Source of the DNA: Oscheius tipulae
Taxonomy: Eukaryota; Nematoda; Chromadorea; Rhabditida; Rhabditidae
DNA length: 64,000 bases
NCBI GenBank assembly: GCA_037178975.1
Contig: JASJZH010000002.1
Location: 992,001-1,056,000, forward strand
Direction of reading: 5' to 3'
Part shown: positions 45,095 through 57,400 of the stretch, in pieces
Numbering within the stretch: position 1 is the stretch's first letter
Layout: every line of letters begins with the position of its first letter
Program-made: the position numbers and the translations under genes
The notes under the pieces: generated by a model
Seen by the model: the letters and a program-made list of their open reading frames with translations, nothing else
What the model was told of the DNA's origin: nothing
The model's database searches: none

Positions 45095-48000
45095 ATGCTT
45101 CTCCAGGGCCTGTTAATAGGCTTACTTCTATTCTCTGCTAGCTCTCTCCTTCACGGCCAATCATTCAACGACACTGACCCTGATGATGGATCCAAATATG
45201 TTCATCCGGTACGACACACCCGATCCAGCATCGAAGACGATTTTCAACAGGTCTTGGACCCAGAGTTGGCCAAAAATGAGTCTATTATCCTGGTCAGCTT
45301 TTTGGCCGCCGTCTCACAAGTCAGTCAAGAGATTGGGTCCTTGTTGACCAAGTTATCGGAATCGAGAGTGGGTTTTTTGATTAGACAGACTATCTTTCTG
45401 TCTCTCTGTTTCTCTGTCCCTCTTTCTGAGAGACGCAGAGACAGTGAGACCCAAGCCAATTTTTTCCACAAAGCATTGCTGGACTGGAAACCAAAAAAGT
45501 GTCTCCAAAAAAAGATCGTACGCGTGGTCCCCGAAAAACCGCGCTCTGGTTTGGCTTTTTGACAGGCTAGAGTTCTTTTTTCAGTGTCTTGGGACACTTT
45601 GTAGCCACTTATTGTAAAAAGAAGTATTCGACGATTACGATCAACTTTTTTTTTAGCAAACCTCATCTGGTGATAGTTCTTCTGCTTTTGAAAGTAAACA
45701 TGCCCAAACGGTGGGCAATCTTCATGAATGTTTCCGCATGGATTTTGATGGGTCCATGATTGCTGGAGCTGTCAAAGTCGCTGTCGATGATATCAATGAG
45801 AGAAAGGATATTCTACCTAACCATTCTTTGCATTACATCTTCAAGAATACCTGTGGAGATGAACAGCACAGTGAGTTATCTACCTCTGTCTCTGTCTTCC
45901 GGTTTTTCTAATGACTATCTTCAGGCACCCAAGCTTTCATGGAACATTGGAAACTCGGAGCTAGAGTTTTCATCGGTCCTGAATCGAACTGTCGTACAGA
46001 GGCTCAAATGGCGGCCGCTCAAAACCTCCCAATCGTTAGCTACAAGTGCAGGGACAAGGTCGTCTCGGACAAGAAGAAGTACACGACTTTCTCAAGAACA
46101 GCACCGGCTGAGACTGACATCACCAAGGCTTTTATCACAATGATGAAGCAGTTCAAGTGGCGAAAGTTCACTGTCATCTATGAGTCGACCACCCAGGCCA
46201 ACAGGGAGCTGATGGAGGCTTTGAGGGTGAGTTTGGGGGACACTATCTGGTTCAAAGATTCTTTGTGGAGCATAGAGTGGCGTGGAAGTAGATTAGTGAT
46301 AATCGTGTCATGTGCAATGCTGCAAAAAAGTACTGATTGTACAGAGAGGAGACAGACAAACAGAGAGAGAGAGAGAGACAGAAAGAGATAGGGAATCAGA
46401 GAGACTATTGTTTAAATTCCAGGATGCTGTGGACATTGAGAACAAGAACGTCTTTGACACCGGCGACCTCAAGTTCCAAATCCAGAATACCACTGAACTG
46501 CATCAGTTCAGTGAGATTGGGTCCGACTCGATAATTGATACCATCATTGATCAGACGAAGAAGAACACCAGATGTAGGAGGAGAAGAATAGGCCTTTTCA
46601 TAATCTCTTTTTCAGTGTATGTCACGTTCGGAAGCGTCCGCCTCTTCAGAAAGATCTTGCAAATGATGGGTCAGAAGGGGATGATGGACACACAGGAATA
46701 TCTACTGATCTACCTGGATCCAGACTACAACTGGCTGGATGTTTATCATGCAATGAACAATCACTTCGTCAGGAGTAAGTATTGTCACTGTCATTGTCAC
46801 TGTCTCTCTACCTCCCTCTACTTACTATTCTTTTTCAGACACCATGGTCAACCTGGCAGCTTCATGGGACGATACGAACAGTTCAGACAGTATCGCTGTC
46901 AAGTACCTGAAAAACGCCATGGCTATCATACCTACACCTGTCGATTATACCTCTGAGAAATTTGTCAAGTTCTGGAACAGAACAACCCAGAATCTGAACT
47001 TTTTCGGAGTGTACAGAGACACTGGTCCTCAGTGGTCTGTCAGAGTGAGTCAAGTCTTCCGTCTCTCTGATTCTGTCACTTTCAGTACAACCGGTTTGCC
47101 TGTTATCTCTACGATGCTGTCATGATCTACGCCAAGGCACTTCATGCTGTCATCAATGACAGTGAGAAAGTTGTGAGTCGGGGATGGAAAGGCAGAAGGA
47201 TAGAGAGACTAATCCAAACCCAGTCCATTAAAGTAAAGTAGCCTACCTAAACAGAGACACAGATAGAGACTCTTTCTCATGAAAGGGTTTCAGATCACCA
47301 GAGGAGGCTACGATCCGACCAGAGAGGGTTACGAGATCACGAAACGGATAGTCGGGAGCTATGAGAGTATCTGTGGATTCAAGATGACCATCAATGAAAA
47401 CCACGATGCCAAAGGGAACTACACCCTCCTGAGCTGGCAGTCAGTACAGAACAAGACAGACAACACCTCTGCTGACTACTATCCCTTCAACTATGCCCTG
47501 GATCTGACTGGAATCTTCATTGACGGACTGGACGGCATCCCTACTATCAAATTCCATAGGGATATGGTCTGGACAGACGAGGTCCCCAAAGACCAGCCAG
47601 AGTGCGGTTTCAACAATGAGCTCTGTACTGGGGCTACTATCTCTGTCACTCATGCCACGGTCATCGTCATCCTGGGTTTCACATTCTTGGCAGCGGCCTT
47701 GGGAGGAACCTGCTCGATCAGAACCCGGAAGGTTGAGAAAGAGCTTCATTCCATATGGAAAATCGACCCGAAGGAAGTCAGTGACCATGTCAGACACGAG
47801 GATGACAATGAGACAATGATGCATCTGGCAGCTGACAAGCCCGAGGTAGGTTTGAACCGGTGAGACAGAGTGACAGTGACAGTGATAGGGAGTAACATTG
47901 TTCATTTCAGGGTAAGCTTGGACACCACACATGGGACAGAAAGCAGCTGAAAGACACAGGAGTCTACCGAGGATCCAATGTTTGGATCAAGGAGATCATC

Positions 48001-51000
48001 TTCGACCGGAAGCTGAAAGAACTGAACAGAAAGATGAAGATCGAGATGAGGATCATGAGACAGCTGAACAACAACAATATCAATCCTTTCCTCGGTACTA
48101 TTCCTTCTCACAGTCACTGACGAGGGTTCTTTAGGTATTTTTTACCGTAACCAGTCGATCTGTGTCGTTCGAGACTACTGTGCTAGGGGATCCTTGATGG
48201 ATCTTCTGGTAAACAAGGATATCAAGATCGACGACGTTTTCATAACTTCCTTCGTCGATGACATGCTAAAGGTTTGTCCTGTCTATCTGCCTCTCTGCTC
48301 TCTCTCTCTGTTTAACTGTTTTTTTTCTCTCTCTCTGTCTCTGTAACAGTATCTTTCAGGGAATGACCTATCTTCACGAGTCCGAACTTGGTGTCCATGG
48401 CAATCTGAAGAGCACCAATTGTCTGATCACGACCCGTTGGGTGGTACAAATGGCCGATTTCGGTCTGTTTGAGCTCCGAGAGGGCCGGAAGTGGACGAGC
48501 GACCGAGCCCGATGGGACAACTTGCTCTGGACAGCTCCAGAGGCACTCAAAGAGAGCCAATTCGGCCTAACGCAGTATAAACCGACCAAATCTGCTGATG
48601 TCTACTCTTTCGGAGTCATATTGCACGAGCTCGTGGTCAGGAATGGACCCTACGCCTGCATGGTTCCCAACGCTCCAGCTGTCGAAGAGGTGGTCAAGAG
48701 CGCAGCTGAGGGATGCTCACCCCATACTGGACATGACGCAGTCATCTCCCGACCCATGAGAGATACCATCAAGTCCTGTTTCCGAAAGGCTTCCGAACGT
48801 CCGGACTTCAAATATGGCATCAGGAACGCGCTGCGGGTCTACTTTCAACAGGCAGCCAAAAAGAACATCATGGATCACATGTTCGAAGTCATGGACCTCT
48901 ACCAGAACACACTGGAGGACAGAGTAAAAGACAAGACACAGGAGCTGGTCAATGAACAGAAAAGGAGTGAGATCTTGCTGAAGAGAATGTTGCCGCCAGG
49001 AGTTGCTCAACAGCTACTGTCCGGAGAGAACTGCCAGCCGGAGATGTATCCAGGAGTGACCATCTACTTCTCGGACATCGTTGGGTTTACAAGGATTTCG
49101 GGAGAGAGCGAGCCGTTGCAGGTAAAAGAGACAAAAAGAAAACAATCTTATCAATCAACTTCCAGGTCGTCCGCCTCCTGAACAAGCTCTACACCCTCTT
49201 CGACGAGATCATCCAGCAGTACCAGGTCTACAAGGTCGAGACCATCGGTGACGCCTACATGGTAGTCGGCGGAGTACCGACATTCACCAACCGGGATCAC
49301 CACTGCAAAGAGATCAGTGTCATGGCTCTCCACCTCCTTGAAGCTATCAAAAACTTTACCATCCCCCATCGTCCCCATGAGAAGCTCCTTTTGAGGATAG
49401 GAATCCACACCGGATGTGTGGTAGGCGGAGTTGTGGGCAGTGCCATGCCGAGGTTCTGTCTCTTCGGGGACACTGTCAACACTGCCAACAGGATGGAGAG
49501 TAACGGGGAACCCTTGAAGATTCATTGTTCCTCGGAGACTTCGAAGGTCCTCATGGACATCAATGAGAAGGAGGGAGAGTCGAAGAAGTTCCTCATGGAG
49601 TACCGAGGAGAGCTGAACATCAAGGGCAAGGGCAAGATGCAGACCTACTGGCTGACAGGACGAGAAGGACTCGTCTTTGAGGAGATTCCGGATCCTCCCA
49701 ATACTGAGGAAGGACTCCCGGAGGACATCTTCCCGAGGAGTACGGCCACAAGGGCACAGAGCAAGCTGGGCTCCGCATGGGCTCTGAACAGACCGGAGCC
49801 GACTCTCTCCATGGTCAAGGACTTTACCTTCATGAGGAAGCACGACAAACCACCGGCACCGCCTCCCGCCAAGGTTCAACTGGATCCACCCATCGTACAG
49901 GACTTTGAATCTGTACACTTCTCCAGTCAGAATGGAGGCAACGTCTCTGTTGGGTCGTCCTTCAACCAATTGGCTGCCGTCAACGAGGAGGAACCACTGT
50001 TTGGAGAACGGTCAAGGGAGAGACGAAGACATCTTCTGGGGAGACATAGACAGAGAGAGGCTGGGGATGATGTCGTGCTAAGGAAGAGGTCGACCTCTCT
50101 TCCGAGCGGTGAGAAGCTAAATTTGGAAGGAATCGAATTTGGAAGGAAGGCTATAGAGTGAGTTTGAGAGAGATAGAGACAGAGAGAGCGAGTATAAGCA
50201 ACAGGATCATGTTCAGCGCCCTCAAGAATTAGCAACTTGTAAAAAAAAAATTCTCACTTGCGGGTATCGTACCTTCAACCTTCAGATTACTGAACGAGCG
50301 CGCTAACCTGACTCTTTGACAAAAAGGTTCAATCCCCGCCAGTGACAAACTTTGTGATTTTATGTTTTCTAGCGTGTTCCAGGGTGCTGAACACGATTCC
50401 ATCATTTTCTTCATCATTCCGAACTCGGAAAATTGTTTTCGAGGTTTCGTCAGAGACAGAGAGATAGACAGTACCAATGTGTATGTTTCAGCTCCCAATC
50501 TCTCCAGTCCAGCAGTCCATCTCCCAGTACCTATCCCTCGTATCGGGATCTCCACACCGAAGTTCAAAGGTAGGTTTCGTTGGGGTGTTGTGTGCTTCTT
50601 CTATCTGTATCGTCTAACTATTGGTTGTTCTCTGTTAGAGACAGATAACCACACTGTCCGTTGTCTTACGCTTCCACTCTCTAACCACTGGGCGGGTTTC
50701 CAGAAAACGCGGCATGGCTCTGACGGTCTGGCCTTCCAGAAAGCGATCTCTGTCAGTTGGTGACACTACGGCAGGAATGCTCCAGGAGCTCGAGCCGGCA
50801 AGTCAAGACATGACACAGCATCTGCTGGAGAACAAGGCGAGGAAAGGAAGAAGAGTCAATAAGGTGGGCGACAGGGACAGGGACAGAGCTAATGGAGGAT
50901 CTTTCAGGAGCGAAAATCAGTGCTGTCTCTTCATGGTCTGCGAGACTCATCCCTTGCTCGGCTACGTGATGCCTCTCCCTTCGCCCGGCGACGGTTCTGG

Positions 51001-51703
51001 GGCTCCCGGACATCCAAGTAAGTTACTTTTCGACCCAAGCACAGTTGACTAACTTGTTCCAGTTTTTCACATTCTAACACCAAAGACTCTTCACTCTCAA
51101 TGGATGTTGTGTTGTAAGCATATCTGTCTTCTCTTTAACCTCCTCAAGCTCTATTTTCCCCGCAAAGTTGAAGTCCAGTCTGCTTAGATACTTTCTGACT
51201 ACCCGACTAATGGCTCCTCTTTCAGTGATCGGTCGAGAGGAGAGTCGTTGAACCGATTCCTGCGAAGGTTCACTCATACTTCGGATTACTCTGGATTGAC
51301 TGACTCTACGGACGGGAGTGATGAACGAGGTAGGGAGCATGGAGACAGAGCCAGGGGGATAGGTGACAGAAAGACAGAGAAACAGCATATCTAACTGATC
51401 TAACATTTCCAGTAGCCGAAGGAAGCAACGAGGCCTTTATCTACAACGAGACTACCGACCGCTCCAAAGAACCCTTGATCAGTCCAGCAGTCCCTCCCGA
51501 ACTCATGGTATAGTCTCTATCTTTCCCCTATCTGTATTCTAATTCTGTTTCTTTCTTTTCCTCTCTCACCCAAAAAGACGGGTCAAAAAAGCTTGTTCGA
51601 ATTCGACACTGGGTGCCCTCTTCCTATTATCCGCAACCAGGGCCTTCTGATCTCCAGGACCACTTGTAACTGTGCCCCCCATTTCATCCCAAAACCGTTG
51701 TGA
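45095..51703 (+). CDS. Receptor-type guanylyl cyclase (natriuretic-receptor-like, GCY family)
   Basis: Single-pass receptor making cGMP from GTP. Eighteen exons: 45095-45367, 45657-45870, 45925-46226, 46423-46573, 46616-46774, 46839-47044, 47086-47172, 47294-47845, 47911-48094, 48135-48271, 48360-49121, 49166-50157, 50492-50569, 50704-50863, 50908-51017, 51226-51329, 51413-51507, 51578-51703; 1563 aa, all phases agree. Signal peptide 1-21; extracellular ligand-binding domain about 100-570; membrane segment about 583-603 ([14 protein letters not shown]). The kinase-homology domain has [10 protein letters not shown] in place of the catalytic HRD, so it is a pseudokinase. A coiled linker (about 936-970) leads to the cyclase domain (about 984-1170): [23 protein letters not shown] and [17 protein letters not shown]. 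The Glu of ETIGD and the Cys of RFCLFG are the residues that select GTP. The final 390 residues form an unusual tail. Poly(A) signal at 51800-51805. Confidence 0.93.
50204..50400. mobile_element. Short element with GTGTTCAGC ends, in a cyclase intron
   Basis: The left end GGATCATGTTCAGCGCC pairs with the right end GGTGCTGAACACGATTCC as reverse complement over about 15 nt. The interior contains tRNA-like boxes (minus strand, 50255-50320, and a B-box-like GGTTCAATCCCCGCC near 50326). It shares its ends with the element at 63265-63560. Confidence 0.65.
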
Positions 51704-54425
51704 TTGTAGTCTCGATTACTGTATTTATGTGATATTCCCATGACCGGGTGAGCAGGTAGTCATGTCGAGAGCTTAAAAATGTCGCCTTACTGATAGAAGA
51801 ATAAATATTGAAGTCTTGCGTCTGTCGGGACGAGTCAGCTGATAGACGGATTTGAATGGGCCGTAACAGTGACATCAGTCCTCCATGTTACGACCACCTT
51901 ATAGCTCTTATCAGGAGCCAAAGACTACCGGGATCAAACCTATACAATGTACAATATTCTTCGTGCTGGTACAAGGTGTAGGACAGAGGGTCAGAGAAAC
52001 TGAGAGACTGAAAGATAGAAAAGCACAGTGACAGATAGACATAGATGACTGGACAATGACAGTGACAGTGACAGTGAGAGTCCTCTCAACTCTATATCAT
52101 ATTGTCTTTTAGTTTGTTGTGACTACCGACGGTGACAGTGCCCCAGATTCGAAAAGCAAAAGCGTTTGTTTGTTATACTCGCAATTTCTACTTATATTTA
52201 AGTAGTACAACCAAACCACTGTTGCACTCACACTCTATCACTCCTTCCCTTTCGTTTCGAGAGAACCTGGGATGATCCCAAGTAACCCAGGTCCGAAAAC
52301 TCTCAGTCCCCGAACTAGGGCCGCATCGGGTTACTGTAGGGTTCTCTTCGAAGTGACGAGCAAATCGGGTAGTGGAGACTGAGGGTGGTGTCTTAAGATG
52401 GGAGAGTTGGGGTTTGGGAGTCCTAGAACAGCAAAGTTCAAAATTTATATGTTCTTTTCTAACCACTGATTTCCGAACATATCCCAGGAGACATTCCTTA
52501 CACGAGATCCTATGGATCGTGCAACTTCTGTGCATTGTCTGGAAGGACTACAATGTTTTAAAAATGGATATGCTGAAACTGCAGCTACAGCTGAACAGTA
52601 TCAGGTTAGTGCCTGTCTTTCTCTGTCTCTCTATTTCTATATCTCTCTGGCTCTCTGTCGTCCTGTGTCTTTGAGTGTGTTAGCTGAACTCTCCTGCCCT
52701 CTCCGTCATAAAACAAGTATCTTCCCGGTTCACGTTCATTGAATAATTCATGCTTCGTGTGGGAGGAAGTCGGTTTGTAAATAGGGTGACAAAGACACCC
52801 CTCACGTTTTCAACACAATTTCCGCAGGAACAGTGCAACTTCTTCCCGTAGATTATTGTCTTAAAGACCCTTATGATTAATCACATGAGAGGATGAGTCA
52901 GGAACGGGTCTAGACGCCCATTGTGTTTCGGAATTCGTATCCTCTGCCCCTCTAACCATGCCATCCCCCGGATTTACGCCTGATCTCGCCTGTCCCTGAC
53001 TCATACTGTTTGCTCTCTCCCGATATTCCAAAGAACCTAAATTGGAGTCACACGAGCAAACAGAGAGAGGGAGATAGTGACTTCTTATGATTCAGAAGTC
53101 GTTTGTAGGCTATCAAAACAAGTGATCTATTACTTCGGCTGCATTTGTAGGTCCAAAACAACTGACTCATACAGTGGTTTGGGTAATCATGAACTGGGGG
53201 TAAACAAGCAAATACTTAGAGTTTGTTCTGAAAACTAACAGGTTGTTGTCTGATCAGTCAGGGAGTGACGCAAGAGCTGACTTTTGCAAGTTTGTTTGGC
53301 TTGCTTCGCTCGTTGACTAAGAGTCAGCGGAGTAAAACTGGTGGACTCTTTGAACTGGACAGAGACAGAGATGGAAACAACCACAGTCTCTGTTTGCGGC
53401 CAACTGTATCTCAATCACTCCGATGATAGCCGATACGTAGTCCTTTTTTTTAAGAGTTGGTCCCTTAAGTTCCGTTCCCTGTCACCAGTTTAAGTGTCTA
53501 CTTTTTCCTCTCATGACTCAATCAGGAACACGGCGACGAATTGCCTTATTTCCACATCCGATGATGACAGCTGCTGAGTGCCTGCAATTTATGCGATTGA
53601 CGGGACTGATTCGACGCCTATGCTGAACATCATAATATCCGCGGATGTGCAAATATTAGAGCGTAGATCGGTGTTACTAAGCCAATTTCTGCCGGACTCA
53701 ACAAACCATAATACTGTTCTATTTTTATTGCAACACCGCTGTTTGTACCGTATCAAGACGATAGCAGAGAATGACTATACGAGTTGCTGTGGCAAACTTG
53801 ATCAAAAATCTTGTCCACAGTGAGTGTGGCGTCTTTGACGGAAACAGGGAGGCAGAGAGACAGAGAGTAACTTACCTTTCAGTAGAGTGAAAGCTACTGA
53901 CAGAGATGAACGTCAAGGGACAACGCCCTAGTAGAGGATAGCAGAGTCTAACAACCTCTTGGAACAATTATGTCTCCGGCTTAAACTTGAGAGACGACAA
54001 GTCAAGTTTTCCAACTGGAAAGTAGTGTTTTCGCCTTTGGTCTACTCCAATAGGACGTTGTCCTGCCTTCTCTGTCTTTTTCCAGTAGTCTTCCCGACAT
54101 TCTGCTGCAAGTTGTCCTCGTCTCTCTGTCTCTCTATCTCTCTGTACTCTGTTTCTGTTTCTCTATTAGAAAAGCAATACTGTTAAGATCTTTATGCTGC
54201 AGAGTATCACAGTATGCGATCGCAGGTCTCTTTTTCTATTGTGTTTCCATTTTTTTTTTGGTTGTGTGCGTTTACGAAAACTCACTCACGGAGGATCAAA
54301 TGACTAATTGAAATAATATTAAAAGGACATGCAAAAAAAGTACGATACCCGTAATTATTATATGGAAAAAAGGGAAGAGGAAACACTGGTAGAGGAAGTA
54401 GCCGGGTATTTACAAAGCCGCCTTC
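51704..54425. other. Intergenic between convergent cyclase and vhp-1 genes
   Basis: 2.7 kb. Open frames at 52372-52674 and 53578-53823 resemble no known family; the former ends at a donor-like AGGTTAGTG. Purine microsatellite fragments near 51975-52080. No gene supported. Confidence 0.4.
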
Positions 54426-57400
54426 TCACTGAACTGTAATCTCCATGCTGCTCTGACTGCTCAAGCTAACCCTGTCCGCCTCTTCGGAAGATGTCTTGTA
54501 CTCTTCCTGAAACATTGATAGTTAGTCAAGAGTCCGGTTTGGGGCTTTACAAGCCGAAAGTATTGAAAACGAACAAGGTTTCACCTGGAAGCCGGACTCC
54601 GGAGACTCCGCGTCGTCCTCCTCCGTTGTGGAGAGGAGAGTTGGCGACTTCAGAGCAGTCGAGCGGGAGGGAGGGAGTTGGACTCCGGAAGAGCTTAGAC
54701 AGTCAGGACGAGAAGTGCTGACGCATTGTCTTGGCTGAAAATGGTCTGGTTACAATGGATCTCTGTCTCTGTCTGCCTCTGTCTCTCTGTCTTCTCCCTT
54801 ACCTTTCTACTAAAAAAGTTGGGCATCCTCTGGAAGAACGAGTTCGTCGTCGATTGTTCTCCACTAGGACCTGGCAGCTCAACTGGCGCCAAATGGTTCA
54901 TCGGGGACTGAAAGCACGGATTCGCCAAGCTGATGGGGTGTTCCGCGGTCGGCGAGTTGAGCTCCTTCTGCTGGGCTGCTGCCGCCTGAGCGAAGCTCAG
55001 TTTAGACATTTCCGATGACGGTGAGGGCAGGTCTTCAGGCATGACCCGTCTAGGCTTTAGCATGCCTCCAAGACCCAAGGCTCTTGGCCTGTCTGGTGCT
55101 GGAGCATCCGAGAACATCTCCATGCCCCGCTTGCCGTTCTCATTCAGTCGAAAGGACGATATTGACGCGGGCTCGAAGGCCGAGGAGGCCATCACACAGT
55201 GCGAGCTAGCAGATTTCGGGACCTTCGCGGCGTAACAATTATCCTCCTGCTGCTTCTCCGTTAGGACACCGTTACTGTGTTGCTTTTTTGAGCTGGCCTC
55301 GGGAGGGAGCAGATCCCGCTGGATCAACTGCTGCTCATATTCTAAAAGCTGTCCCATAAAGTTAAAATTCGGGGAGATGTTCGGTCTTCGACTCTTCACA
55401 AATCTGGAAGATAGTCTGTTAATAAAATCAAGATATGCCTTACTTGTAAGCCTCCTCAGAGGACAGTTTCTTGTGTCTCATCACATAAGAAATGGCCAGA
55501 GTGGGACTGCGAGAGATCCCAGCCAAACAGTGGATCAAGACGGTGTTGCCACTCTTACGAACCTTTTCTGTAAAAAAATAGTTGAAAAATTGTCAGAAAC
55601 AGCGAAAATGATCGTATTATTATTGAGCGTGAGAATAAAAATACTGTAAGCAGAAGTTTGTTGTTTTAGTACTTTACGCGTAGGAATGAAAGTTTGGTAC
55701 GCAATGAGCTACAGTAAGGTAAAATCATGTTATAAAAAGATTTTTTGCTGTTTCTTCATTCTCTTTTGAAGGTATCGACATGTTTTGACATCCGAACATC
55801 TCACTCACCAAGAAATTCCCAAGCGGCCTCGAAATGTGGAGTCAGTTTGTCCTGGTAGCCATCATTGACCGGGATCCTCAAGAAATGTTCGTCGTCCACC
55901 ACTTTGGGACATGTCATTGACAAATTTATCACATAGCTGATTCCGTTCTTCTAAAAAAAAACTATATTCGGAACGTTTCTTTCTCTGTCTCTTTCTGCTT
56001 CTCTGTAATAAAGCGACTACCTTCATCGACTCCTGATCCAGGGCATCGTGTTGGCTTCCCAGATACAAAAAGTCAAAAATCTTGGTCGGACCGTCACTGT
56101 CCGGAACGGTGGTGAGACAGGGCTGCGACAGCGACGATGACAGTCGCGCCATGTCGCTGTTGCCCTCACAAAGCTGCGGAAACGCAGTTTGGAAGGTCTT
56201 GAACCCGCCTAAAATGTTCAAGTTTATATAGAATTGGTGGGAATTTCATACAGTAACTCATAGGTTCTCACAGGACAGTTTTGGGAGAGAATTAGGTAGA
56301 AAAAGACTGATAAGGAGAGCTGGGAAGGCTATGAGTCATATGACCAGAAAATGACGCGACGAATACATTGGGAAACGTCTGGATCGATAGAAAAATACTG
56401 ATTCAAAGAGAGACAGAGACAGTTAATACCAGTACTCTGTCTATGCTTGACTCATCTCCATGTCTAGACTCTTGTTTTGTACCATTGACTACGTGATTCA
56501 TCCTCATAGCCAGACAGTCACAGGACATAGTAACTGTAGAGAGACAGTCATATGAGAGATCAAAAGTCATGGGAATGCGTCAAGCAGAGGCAGTACAACT
56601 GATAGTACAGAGACAGGATGTCTATCATAGAGATAGAGAGACTTGAAGTCGAGGGGTAACCAGAAAGTGTCTATCCATAAGGAAGAGTCAGTTCTTTGGG
56701 AGACAGCTGATTCAGAGAGTACAAGAGTCTGGTCAAGAGCATGAGTCAAGTAGAGACAGTACAACTGTAAAGCGTCTGGTTGACTACTGGGTAAGAGTCG
56801 ACAGAGGCAGGATGAGTCGAACAGGAATGTAAGAGAGACAGAGTTTATCCAGTACAAAGGGTTCAGTTCAGTGTAACCAATTGCAAAAGTGACAGTGTAA
56901 CCAATTTCAAAAGTACAGGCTTGGGATGAGTCAAGCAGAAAATGAGGAAATGTGGGCCAGAGAGTCAAGGAGTGAGTCAAGAGAGAGAGAGAGAGAGAGA
57001 GAGACAGTCGTCATGGTCGCGTGTTTTTTGCGATAGAGGACGAGGACTATGGGAATGAGTCACAGAGAACAACGGGCAGTGAGAGAGAGAGAGCGCGAGC
57101 GAGCGCCAGCGATATACAGGCCAGCTGATCGATCGGAGGCCCCTTCTTGTTCTCTCACAGTCCAAAAATCGATTCTGTTTGATCTACCTGAGCTCATCCT
57201 GTCTTTCTTTCTCTCTCTCTTGTTTTATATGATATCCTCCGACCTTTGACTCAGGACCGGTTTCAATCGGAATGAGTCAGATATAGACTATGAAAGAGAG
57301 ACAGAGAAGTAGCGGGTCGCCCTGGAACCATGTCAGTTTTTTTGACACGCGGTCGCCTCTCTCCAAACAGCTGAGCTCACAAATCACAACATCGGCCATA

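Noticed and set aside
52372..52674. Open frame with a hydrophobic segment and donor-like end
   Set aside because: No acceptor-linked partner exons or family motif were found, and the end is a microsatellite.
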